Source of the DNA: Fimbriiglobus sp.
Lineage (GTDB): Bacteria; Planctomycetota; Planctomycetia; Gemmatales; Gemmataceae
DNA: 49,192 nucleotides
Assembly: GCA_025459365.1 (NCBI GenBank)
Contig: JALOQR010000002.1
Coordinates: forward strand, 10,754-59,945
Direction of reading: 5' to 3'
The notes under the pieces are model-generated. The model searched no databases. It saw nothing but the letters and a program-made list of their open reading frames with translations, and was not told the DNA's origin. The translations under genes were made by a program, and so were the position numbers. Position 1 is the first letter of the stretch. Each line of letters begins with the position of its first letter. Below are positions 32,173 to 39,995 of this stretch, piece by piece.

Positions 32173-33081
32173 TCACCCACGCAAGATCTCGCCGATGCGG
32201 ACAAGCGGCTTCGCGTACTCCTCCCAGCTCAGGCCGTCGACCGTAGCAGTCTGTTTACCGGTGACGCCGTCCACCAGCGGACCTTCACGTACCATCACTT
32301 CGAGAATCTCCCGCTCGCGGTCGGGGTCGAACAGGTCCGCCGGCGGCTGAATGCCCTTGAGCACGAACACGCCCGCCGCCAGGGCGTACGCCCCCCAGTT
32401 GCTCACCCCCGCGACGATGAGGTGATCCGTCGGCACGCGGCAGTGGATGAGGTCGCCGTTCGGGATGTTCTTGACGATCGTCTCGTGCGGGATCTTGCCC
32501 ATGCCGATCTCGTTCCCGCCGTCGCCGATACCGATGGTAGTGAGTTCCGGCGTTAGGTAAGCCTCATCCACCGGCGGCGTATGTTCGGTGATGTCACGGC
32601 CCCGCATCGAGTAGTACCGACCGTCGGTCGCGCGTCCGACGGCTTCAACAGCAACGAGGTGGGTGGAAGATAGGCCCGGCCACCCGCCGAATTGAACCAC
32701 CGATTGCCCGTGCCTTCCCTGGGTTTCAATCCTCTCCACGGAAAGACCTGCCACCCGCGCGCCCGCCAGTAGTGCCGTCGCGCAAGCCGGTTGAGACCAG
32801 ATCGCGACCTGTTGCACGATCCGTGTGAGAGATCGCAGTAGGAACAGCGATCCGAGCGGCCCGTCGGTCTCAAAGCTGGGCGGAGAACCCGTTGGGATGA
32901 AGAACCCTGTCGTGATGTCGATAGCGTCGTCGTGTGCCCGACCAATGCTCCGGCATGCGGCCTCGAAGTCGCCTTTCGTGGCGGTGAATAGATTGTCGTG
33001 CGGGTCGCGGGCCAGCCCACGGTGGCCGGGGTCGGTCTGCACGGCGGCGAGGATGGCGGCGAGTTTGTCGGCGGGGGTCAT
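32173..33081 (-). CDS. D-glutamate cyclase-like protein (DUF4392)
   Basis: A 302-residue protein. The family blocks are AIDITTGFFIP (about 53-63), ETDGPLG (71-77) and the highly conserved GIGDGGNEIGMGK (184-196), followed by SNWGAYALAAGVFVL. This matches the C-terminal catalytic domain of eukaryotic D-glutamate cyclase (DGLUCY), which converts D-glutamate to 5-oxo-D-proline. Bacterial single-domain versions are presumed to do the same, which could matter for peptidoglycan D-Glu turnover. The start overlaps the stop of the 4-TM protein gene by 4 bases, so the two are translationally coupled. Confidence 0.85.
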   Translation of the reverse strand: MTPADKLAAILAAVQTDPGHRGLARDPHDNLFTATKGDFEAACRSIGRAHDDAIDITTGFFIPTGSPPSFETDGPLGSLFLLRSLTRIVQQVAIWSQPACATALLAGARVAGLSVERIETQGRHGQSVVQFGGWPGLSSTHLVAVEAVGRATDGRYYSMRGRDITEHTPPVDEAYLTPELTTIGIGDGGNEIGMGKIPHETIVKNIPNGDLIHCRVPTDHLIVAGVSNWGAYALAAGVFVLKGIQPPADLFDPDREREILEVMVREGPLVDGVTGKQTATVDGLSWEEYAKPLVRIGEILRG

Positions 33082-33860
33082 GGTTTCGCCGCCGGGGGTG
33101 CGGTTACCGGCACCTTCGGCACCTTGTTGGCGTCGAACAGCAGCGGCATGACGAGCACGGTGAACATGGCGAAGAACACCACCGCGAACCCGACGGCGTG
33201 ACCCACGCTGAACCGCAAGATCGGCCAGAAGATGCCGAACCACACCACCAGGTGTAGGGCGTTCAGAGCGAGGGCCAGGAACACCACCCCGCCGCTCGGC
33301 GACACCACCGCCACCGGTTCGGCCGCGTCGGCCGCCGCTCCGGTCGATAGCTCGATCACCTTCCCCCCCGGTTCCTTGAACGTCGCCTTCCCGCCCACGT
33401 ACTGCTGCTTGTCGAGCACCGCTTCGTACCGTACCGGCCCGCTGGCGTCGTCCAGGATCAGGGCGGTGGTCAGGTAGTCACCGGAGTTCAGGCGGAAGTC
33501 CTTGGCGTCCTTCGTCTGGTATTTCTGCCCGGAGCCGGCCGGCACCCGCTCGACCGGCACCGTTTCCTCCTTCTTCGTGTTCGGGTACAGCCGCACCGCC
33601 TGGAACTTGGCCACCGGGGGCGACTTGTCGTTCGGGCTGAACTGGTGTAGCACCCCGTACTTGTTCTCTCCGTCGGCGCGGGTATTGACGTACACCCACC
33701 CGGTGAGGAAACAGCCGAGAAGCAAGCCGGCGACGGCCGCCCGTAGCGGCAGCTTGTCGGCTGGCTCGTTGTACAGGTATCGCTGGGCGAACAGGGTGAT
33801 GCCCCAAAACAGGGCGAAGCCCGCCGCCGAGAGGCCGACCAGGGTGAACACGAGTGGCAC
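33078..33860 (-). CDS. Four-TM membrane protein, hypothetical
   Basis: A 260-residue membrane protein. Two N-terminal helices (LVFTLVGLSAAGFALFWGI and LRAAVAGLLLGCFLTGWVY) and two C-terminal helices (VVFLALALNALHLVVWFGIF and AVGFAVVFFAMFTVLVMPL) flank a soluble domain of about 120 residues. That domain is beta-rich and Lys/Asp-rich and lies on the outside if the N-terminus is outside too. I do not recognise the family. The GTG at 33860 is the first start that omits implausible polar sequence. It is coupled to the D-glutamate cyclase-like gene. A copy of the dispersed element lies 141-182 bases upstream. Confidence 0.75.
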   Translation of the reverse strand: MPLVFTLVGLSAAGFALFWGITLFAQRYLYNEPADKLPLRAAVAGLLLGCFLTGWVYVNTRADGENKYGVLHQFSPNDKSPPVAKFQAVRLYPNTKKEETVPVERVPAGSGQKYQTKDAKDFRLNSGDYLTTALILDDASGPVRYEAVLDKQQYVGGKATFKEPGGKVIELSTGAAADAAEPVAVVSPSGGVVFLALALNALHLVVWFGIFWPILRFSVGHAVGFAVVFFAMFTVLVMPLLFDANKVPKVPVTAPPAAKP

Positions 33861-33998
33861 GGGGAGGCTCCAGGCGGAGAGGCGGTCAGGGGGCGTGGGA
33901 GGAGTGAATTCGCACCAATGCCGTGTGGATGGAGATCCGATCTCGGGCGTCGGAGGCGGTTTGGTGGCCGGGAAGCTACGTCGCACCGCCGGCGGTGA

Positions 33999-34049
33999 CT
34001 CGCCCCCCCCTCTCTACCACACTGCCACCTGCCACACACATACCCCCCC
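33999..34049 (-). repeat. Dispersed CTGCCAC/poly-C element, copy 2
   Basis: The core at 34013-34042 (tandem CTGCCAC-like units ending ACACACATA) is flanked by C-tracts on both sides (eight Cs before, seven after). Bases 33999-34042 match copy 3 (44089-44132) at 43 of 44 positions. It sits upstream of the 4-TM protein gene on the minus strand and 118 bases past the stop of the dynamin-like gene. Read on the minus strand it is G-run, TATGTGTGTGGCAGG, GTGGCAG, G-run. The rest of the gap 33861-34159 shows nothing else I can support. Confidence 0.88.
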
Positions 34050-34159
34050 TCCACCATCGACACCCTAAGTGTTGCGCCAATCAGCCTTTGGCTCCATTCG
34101 GCCCCACGGACAGGGCCATTGACCGAGGCGGAGGGAGGTGCGGTGGTTGTATGGCCCGG

Positions 34160-35992
34160 TTACTTGCCGTACAACTCGCCCACCTGCGACGCCTGCTCCC
34201 GCTCGTTCAGCCAGTCGGCGATCTGTTTCGTCTCCGTCACCAGCGCCTCGGCCTGCCGCTTCTCGTCCCGCACGGCCGCCGCGATGTCGTCCGGCACCGG
34301 CAAGAAGACGGCACCCAGTTCGCCCGTCAGCTTCTCTCGCAGCCGCTCCTGGAACTGCCCACGGATCCGCGGCCACCGCACCGGCAGGCCGACCGCCGCC
34401 GCCAACTGCACCAGCACCAGCACGCCGAGGGTGGCGTACAGCGGCAGGAGCAACAGCACCCAGTTTAGCTCCTTCTCGCCGGCCACAAGGTACTGGTACA
34501 GCACCAGGGCGAAGCAAGAGAAGAGGGTGACCGGCGGCAGGGTGTTGCACAGCAGGATGAACCCGCCGCGGACCCACTTCCGCCAGCCCACCGGGTGCGT
34601 TACCTCCTGTTCCACTTCCGTGAGCGACTCCACCAGCCCGCGGGTGAACTTCTCCTCCCACTTCTGCCCGGCGACGGCGGCGGTCGGCTCGGACAGCAGG
34701 GCGAGGGGGAAGCCCTTCTGATCGGCCTCGACGAGCAACTTGTTCGACAGGGCCGAGAGGCGTTGTGTCAGCACCCGCTCGCCGGCCGTACGGGAGCAGT
34801 TCTGCACGAACTCCGACAGGTTCCAGTCGGTCGGGGTGTCTACCTTGCCGGCCGTCACCTTCGGCACACCGGGGATGCGGTCGCGGAGGGTGCTGGTGAA
34901 GTAGCGGAGCTTGGTCGTCGCCCGCAGGTAGGCGGCGGTGAGGCCCCAAAAGTTCTGCTGCCCGCGGACGGTAAAGTGGTGTTCGACTTCCTGCTGGTAT
35001 GGCTCCAGCGTGCTGACAAGCACATCGGCCTGGGCGTCGGCCTCCTCGTTGAGAACCTCCTCCCACGCTGTCCGCACCTTCGCTGCCTGCACCCCCAGGT
35101 CGGGCGGCTTGACGCCTTCGATCACCGACTCGGCCGAGGTGATGAGTTGCCCGACTCCGCGGGCCTTCACCGCCTCAATCTCCAGCCGGGTGAGGCCGGC
35201 TTCGAGCCACTGCACCAGTTCGCGGAACTGCTCGCCGGGGGGCAGATCGGGCGGGATCGCCTGCCCGGCCTTCGTCGCGTCCACCCACAGTTGGGCGGTG
35301 GTGCGGAACAGCCGGGGGTTGTCGAACCCCTCGGCTTTCAGGTCTTTGAGCAAGTCCTCGTCGGGCCGCAGCCCGGTACCGGCGTCGACGCAGCGGTCCC
35401 ACTTGTTCAGCACGAAGGCGAACGCCCGCCGTCGCCGCTGTTCCTTGAACAATTCCCAAACGAGTTGATCGTGGTACTTTTCCTGGGAGCCGACGTAGAT
35501 GACGACATCGGCGACTGGCAGCAACTCCTGCAACTTCTCGCGATTGGCCAGGTCGTTGCTGTCCACGTCCGGGGTGTCAACGATCACCTTGTGCATCAGC
35601 GGTTCGCGGTCGTGCTGGGCGAGTCGGCAGAGTCGCAGGGCCGGGTCGAGGCGGTCGGGTTTGACGGTCTGGTGGAAGTAGACGACCGGGTCGCGGGTGG
35701 TCGGGCGGGTAAAACTCGCCTGAGCCACGCTGGCCCCGGCGAGGGCATTCATGAGGGTCGATTTCCCGACCCCCGTGCCCCCCATGAGCATGACAACGAG
35801 CAGCGGACGTTCCACATCGAGGCCGTCGGCTTTTCGCTTCAGGTCATCCGCGATGCCTTCAATCTCAGCTCGCTGAATGAGTGTGATGGGGTACTTGCGG
35901 CGGGCATCGAGCCACCCACGCAGTTGCTTTTCCAGCGCCCGAAGCAGCGGGGCGAGGGTGCGGAGGAAGGGTTGCTGCGGGTCGATACTCAT
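34160..35992 (-). CDS. Dynamin-like large GTPase with C-terminal membrane helices (A)
   Basis: A 610-residue protein. The GTPase domain has the P-loop GGTGVGKST (71-79), switch II DTPD (139-142) and base-specificity motif NKWD (196-199), all intact. A long helical region (about 230-470) follows. Two hydrophobic segments (about 478-500 and 508-535: LFSCFALVLYQYLVAG and WVLLLLPLYATLGVLVLVQL) are separated by a short loop. A helical tail ends the protein. This layout fits the bacterial dynamin-like group, in which GTP hydrolysis drives membrane remodelling. A second GTPase of the same size and layout is encoded at 37082-38938. Confidence 0.85.
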   Translation of the reverse strand: MSIDPQQPFLRTLAPLLRALEKQLRGWLDARRKYPITLIQRAEIEGIADDLKRKADGLDVERPLLVVMLMGGTGVGKSTLMNALAGASVAQASFTRPTTRDPVVYFHQTVKPDRLDPALRLCRLAQHDREPLMHKVIVDTPDVDSNDLANREKLQELLPVADVVIYVGSQEKYHDQLVWELFKEQRRRRAFAFVLNKWDRCVDAGTGLRPDEDLLKDLKAEGFDNPRLFRTTAQLWVDATKAGQAIPPDLPPGEQFRELVQWLEAGLTRLEIEAVKARGVGQLITSAESVIEGVKPPDLGVQAAKVRTAWEEVLNEEADAQADVLVSTLEPYQQEVEHHFTVRGQQNFWGLTAAYLRATTKLRYFTSTLRDRIPGVPKVTAGKVDTPTDWNLSEFVQNCSRTAGERVLTQRLSALSNKLLVEADQKGFPLALLSEPTAAVAGQKWEEKFTRGLVESLTEVEQEVTHPVGWRKWVRGGFILLCNTLPPVTLFSCFALVLYQYLVAGEKELNWVLLLLPLYATLGVLVLVQLAAAVGLPVRWPRIRGQFQERLREKLTGELGAVFLPVPDDIAAAVRDEKRQAEALVTETKQIADWLNEREQASQVGELYGK

Positions 35993-36081
35993 GGGCGACC
36001 GGAGCGGAGGGCGTGGCGGCGGGCGGGCATGTCGTCTAGTGTAGGTTCAGGCGCTGTTCGCGCCAGCCAGGGGGTGAGTCC

Positions 36082-37068
36082 ATGTTTCGATCCCGCCCCG
36101 CGTTCACGCTGATCGAACTCTTGGTCGTGATTGCCATCATCGCCATCCTCATTGGCCTTCTGTTGCCAGCGGTGCAGAAAGTCCGCGAGGCGGCGGCCCG
36201 CATGCAGTGCCAGAACAACTTGAAGCAACTCGGGTTGGCGGTCCACAACTTTGAGGGAGCGAACGACGGACGGCTGCCGGTGGGGATGGGGCAACCGGCC
36301 GCCGACGGCCGACAGACGAGCGTATTCGTGGAGTTGCTCCCGTACCTGGAGCAGGGGAACGTCCACTCGCGGTGGAATTTCGCCAGCTACGGGGCGAACA
36401 TCGGTGGGGTGGGCACCCCGGCGGCCACGGCGATCGGCACCTTCGTCTGCCCGTCGCAGGCACTGCCCTCGAACCCGCTGAGCTTCGGCAGTGTGCAGAT
36501 CGGGGCGAGTACCTACGGGGCGAACGCCGGCACGATCAGCTTCCCACCAAGCCGGGCGACCGGCGATGGCGTGTTCGGCTTCCGCAACGCCGTTCGCCTT
36601 CTCGACATCACCGACGGCACGTCAAACACGCTGCTGTTCAGTGAACGGTTACTCAGCGACGGCAACCTCGACTCGTTCCAGACCGCCCCGCTGGACAACC
36701 CCTCGCCCACGCCGCCGTTCGTGTCGATCACGTCATTCGGTGGCTGGGCCAACACCACGGGGCCGAACGCCGGGGCCGGGCTACTGCTCGCCACCTTCCG
36801 CCCACCGGGGTACAGCCACCCGGCGCCCTACGTCCCCCCGCCACAACCGCCGCCCCCGCTCCCGCCGGTGCCCCCGCCACCCGTGCCGTGGGCGACGCTC
36901 GGCCCGCAGGTGTGGGACCGCTGGAGCAGCTACGGCAGCCGGCATACTGGTGGGATGAACGCGGCGGTGGCCGATGGGAGCGTGCGGTTCGTGCGGCAGA
37001 CGATCGACGCCTTCACGTGGCGGGCGGTCGGCACGCGGGCCGGCGGGGAAGTGCTGGGAGAGTGGTGA
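36082..37068 (+). CDS. DUF1559 (SBP_bac_10) prepilin-type protein
   Basis: A 328-residue protein. The N-terminus [39 protein letters not shown] is a type IV prepilin signal and helix: cleavage after the short basic leader, Phe at +1, Glu at +5. [14 protein letters not shown] is the DUF1559 opening. The C-terminal H-x9-DG motif ([17 protein letters not shown]) is present. A Pro-rich insertion ([19 protein letters not shown], about 250-275) precedes it. The family is greatly expanded in planctomycetes, probably as surface or pseudopilin-like proteins. It lies alone on the plus strand between two dynamin-like GTPase genes transcribed the other way. Confidence 0.93.
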   Translation: MFRSRPAFTLIELLVVIAIIAILIGLLLPAVQKVREAAARMQCQNNLKQLGLAVHNFEGANDGRLPVGMGQPAADGRQTSVFVELLPYLEQGNVHSRWNFASYGANIGGVGTPAATAIGTFVCPSQALPSNPLSFGSVQIGASTYGANAGTISFPPSRATGDGVFGFRNAVRLLDITDGTSNTLLFSERLLSDGNLDSFQTAPLDNPSPTPPFVSITSFGGWANTTGPNAGAGLLLATFRPPGYSHPAPYVPPPQPPPPLPPVPPPPVPWATLGPQVWDRWSSYGSRHTGGMNAAVADGSVRFVRQTIDAFTWRAVGTRAGGEVLGEW

Positions 37069-37081
37069 CGGAACCGGGCGG

Positions 37082-38938
37082 TTAACTCGGTGGTGCCGCC
37101 GGGTTCGTCTCGGCGGGCTTCTCGGGCGTCACGATCCCGCTCAACTCGCGGATCGTTTCGGGCACCCGCCGGAGCACCTGTTGTAGCTTTTCCAGGCTGC
37201 TCCCGCCGGTGGTCGGCCAGTCGCCCAGCCACGCCGCCATCGGGGCTGTCAGTTGCTCGCCGACCATCGCCTCCCGCTCCCGCTTCAGCTTGTTCCGCCC
37301 GCGGTCGACCACGTTGCTCACCAGGAACTCCACCGCGTGCCGGGTGATCGCCACCGCCGGCAGGATGAGCAGTAGCCCCCACCAACTCTGCATGGCCCAC
37401 GCCGCCCAGCACACGAGGCCGATGGCGGTCAGGTCGGCCGCGATGACCCCGCCTCGCAGCACGTTCAGTAACAGCAGGTTGCCGGCCAGTTTCTCCGGCA
37501 CCGCCCGTGCCAGCCGGTCGAGCTCGTCGGTCTCCTTCTTCGAGAGCGTCATCAGCCGTTGGTCGAACAGGTCGCCGGCCTGGGTTTTTAGCCCGGCGTC
37601 GAACCCGTGGACCGCCTGCTTCCACAGCGGGTGCTGGCCGGCTCGCCGCAGGCTCTCGGCCTGGAGTCGGTCGAGCCATGCCGTCATCGCCGCCCGGCAC
37701 ACATCGGTTTCGGACAGGTTCGGCGGAGCCGGCCGCGACACCGCCTTCACCAGCACCTTCCGTAGCGCGTCGTAGGGCCACCGCACGAGGTTGAACACGG
37801 CCGACACGAACTTGCCCGCCCCCGGCAGGTCGAGCATGTGCAGCACCTGCTCGCGAGTCTGGTCGAACCGGCGGAATGCCTCCCCGCTCAGGTACTCGCT
37901 GCGATAGCGGTTCTCGAACTCGGTGCGGCCGGCGGTCACCACACCCCGCCACGCATCGAGTTCGGTGAGGTCGCGGCGGGCGACGTTCAGCAGCCCACTG
38001 CCGGCGGCTTGCAGGTATTTCACCGCGTTGGCGAGGGTGCGACGGCGGCCGTCGTCGGCGGTCGGGGCGAGGGCGAGCACCTGATTGAGCAGGGCGGCGC
38101 GGTAGGGTGCCCCCTTCCCCGCCGGGTCGGTGCGGACGTCTGGGGGCAGTTGCGGGATGCTCACCACGGGAATGGCCGGGATGTCGCCGATGCTCGCCGG
38201 CAGTTTGTCGAGCACCTCCTGGCGAAAATGGGCGGTGAGGGCGTCGGCGTCGGTCGGCCGCATCTTCGTCAGCACGCAGACCACCGGCTTGCCGGCCTTG
38301 ATGACGAGGTGCAGAAACTGGGTCGGCACCTCGTCGTTGTACCGTTCATCCGACGCCACATACACCACCACATCGGCCAGCGCCACCACCTCCATGACGC
38401 GAGAGACGTAGTGGGCCGAGGCCCAGGTCGTCATGTCCGGGCAGTCCCACACGGCAAACTCGGCGAACGGGTCGTCGGCCGCGGCGGTGGGAATCTTCTT
38501 CACCTGATACACGTCTTCGTCGAGGCTGGCCGGTTTGTCGTCGGAGAGTCGCTGAAGCGGGCCGAGGAAGCCGAGGTGGCTCGGCCAAGTCGCACCGAGG
38601 CTCGGGTGGAGGAAGGCCTTCGGGTGGCGGGTGAACCCGGCCTGGGGGTTGGCGTCGGCCACCACCGCCCCGCACAGGAAGTTGACAACCGTGCTCTTGC
38701 CCGCCCCCGCCCCGCCGACCACCGCCACGAAGAGCGGCTTGCTCCCCTGCCCGTCCACCGCCGGGCCGATGACGTTACGGGTGAGGGCAGCGGCCAACCG
38801 CAGGTGAGCCGCGTGTTCGCCCAACTCCGGGTTCCGCCGGCAGTGTTCCTCCAACCACGCCAGATCGTCGGCGAGGGTGCGGACCTTTTGGCGACGGGCG
38901 AGGTGTTCCATGGGCGGTGCGGTCAGAGGGGGTGTCAC
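37082..38938 (-). CDS. Dynamin-like large GTPase with C-terminal membrane helices (B)
   Basis: A 618-residue paralogue of the protein at 34160-35992. The P-loop is GGAGAGKST (75-83) and switch II is DCPD (165-168). The base-specificity motif is degenerate (TKMR at 224-227 instead of NKxD), so nucleotide preference may differ. A helical middle and hydrophobic segments near residues 515-545 (GGVIAADLTAIGLVCWAAWAM) precede the helical C-terminus. The GTG at 38938 overlaps the ThiO-like gene by 4 bases; the ATG at 38911 (MEHLARRQ) is a good alternative. Paired large GTPases that co-assemble are known in other bacteria, so a heteromeric complex with protein A is plausible. Confidence 0.85.
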   Translation of the reverse strand: MTPPLTAPPMEHLARRQKVRTLADDLAWLEEHCRRNPELGEHAAHLRLAAALTRNVIGPAVDGQGSKPLFVAVVGGAGAGKSTVVNFLCGAVVADANPQAGFTRHPKAFLHPSLGATWPSHLGFLGPLQRLSDDKPASLDEDVYQVKKIPTAAADDPFAEFAVWDCPDMTTWASAHYVSRVMEVVALADVVVYVASDERYNDEVPTQFLHLVIKAGKPVVCVLTKMRPTDADALTAHFRQEVLDKLPASIGDIPAIPVVSIPQLPPDVRTDPAGKGAPYRAALLNQVLALAPTADDGRRRTLANAVKYLQAAGSGLLNVARRDLTELDAWRGVVTAGRTEFENRYRSEYLSGEAFRRFDQTREQVLHMLDLPGAGKFVSAVFNLVRWPYDALRKVLVKAVSRPAPPNLSETDVCRAAMTAWLDRLQAESLRRAGQHPLWKQAVHGFDAGLKTQAGDLFDQRLMTLSKKETDELDRLARAVPEKLAGNLLLLNVLRGGVIAADLTAIGLVCWAAWAMQSWWGLLLILPAVAITRHAVEFLVSNVVDRGRNKLKREREAMVGEQLTAPMAAWLGDWPTTGGSSLEKLQQVLRRVPETIRELSGIVTPEKPAETNPAAPPS

Positions 38939-39978
38939 GATCGGAACGCCGGCCGGGATGTCTTATCGGTCGGCCGGTTCAGTTGAAAGGCGTCGGTCGG
39001 CAATCCCGACGAGGTGCCCATGAACAGTTCCCGCACCAGAAGGGCCGTGCCGAGGGAGAGTTGCACCCCCGCCCGCCCGTGCCCGACCGCCGCGAACAGG
39101 TTCGGCACCCCCGGCACCGGGCCGATGAACGGCAATCCGTCGGGCGAACCGGGTCGCAAGCCCGACCAACACTTTTCCACCTCGGCTTCGCGGAGGGCCG
39201 GGCACATCTCGAACGCGAACTCTTTCAGCCCCTCGACACCCTCGGGCGTGTTCGCCTTCACGAAGCCGGCTTCCGGCTCCTCCGTGCTGCCGACGAGAAC
39301 GCGACCATCGGTGCGGGGCACGAGGTACCGCTTGCCGTGCATGAGGATGTGCGTGAATGGCAGACGCTCGCAACGGAAAAGCACGATCTGCCCGCGGACC
39401 GGCCGAACGGGGAGATCAAGGATTTGACCGGCCCACGCCCCGGTGGCAATCAACGTTGGCCGGTTCGGGTCGAGTTGCTCGCGAGTGAACGGCGTGTTCG
39501 GCCGAAGCGACACGCCGACCTGCTGACAGGCGGCTGTCAGTGCTCGCAGGTGCCACGGGTTCCGCACCTGGGCGAAGTCGGGGAGGAGGTACGGCACGCG
39601 GACTGAGCTTGCCGTCGCCTCGCGGCGAAACCGGATCCCTTCCGCTTCCCACATCGCCACGCAATCGGCGTCGTCCTCGCCCAAGAACTCCACCCCGCCG
39701 CACTTCACGTACCCGTTTTCGATGCCGGTGAGGTCCCGCAGTTCGGCGGAGAAGTCGGCGAACCGGCTGACGCTCTCGGCCCGGAGTTTGTCGATCGGCT
39801 GGACCGCACGGCTCGGGTTGCCCGGCGGGAGGATACCGGCTCCCGCCCAGCTCGCTTCCTTCCCGAACTCCTGCCGGTCGATGACCGTGACCTTCAGGCC
39901 GGCCTTCGCCAGGAAGTAGGCCGAAGTGAGGCCGATAATCCCACCGCCGACGATCAGCACATCCGAATGCGGTTTCAT
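38935..39978 (-). CDS. ThiO-like FAD-dependent amine oxidase (glycine oxidase family)
   Basis: A 347-residue DAO-family flavoenzyme. The FAD-binding GxGxxG is in VLIVGGGIIGLTSAYFLAKAG (11-16). The second FAD motif is KEASWAGAGILPPG, and the substrate-domain segment RPVRGQIVLF is typical of ThiO. The C-terminal WSGLRPGSPDGLPFIGPVPGVPNLFAAVGHGRAGVQL is the family end. ThiO makes iminoglycine for the thiamin thiazole. No thiG or thiS gene is adjacent, so thiamin synthesis is likely but not shown; a general D-amino-acid or glycine oxidase is possible. It overlaps the GTPase B gene and follows the FHA protein gene by 17 bases. Confidence 0.85.
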   Translation of the reverse strand: MKPHSDVLIVGGGIIGLTSAYFLAKAGLKVTVIDRQEFGKEASWAGAGILPPGNPSRAVQPIDKLRAESVSRFADFSAELRDLTGIENGYVKCGGVEFLGEDDADCVAMWEAEGIRFRREATASSVRVPYLLPDFAQVRNPWHLRALTAACQQVGVSLRPNTPFTREQLDPNRPTLIATGAWAGQILDLPVRPVRGQIVLFRCERLPFTHILMHGKRYLVPRTDGRVLVGSTEEPEAGFVKANTPEGVEGLKEFAFEMCPALREAEVEKCWSGLRPGSPDGLPFIGPVPGVPNLFAAVGHGRAGVQLSLGTALLVRELFMGTSSGLPTDAFQLNRPTDKTSRPAFRS

Positions 39979-39995
39979 GCGGGTAGTGTACGCCG

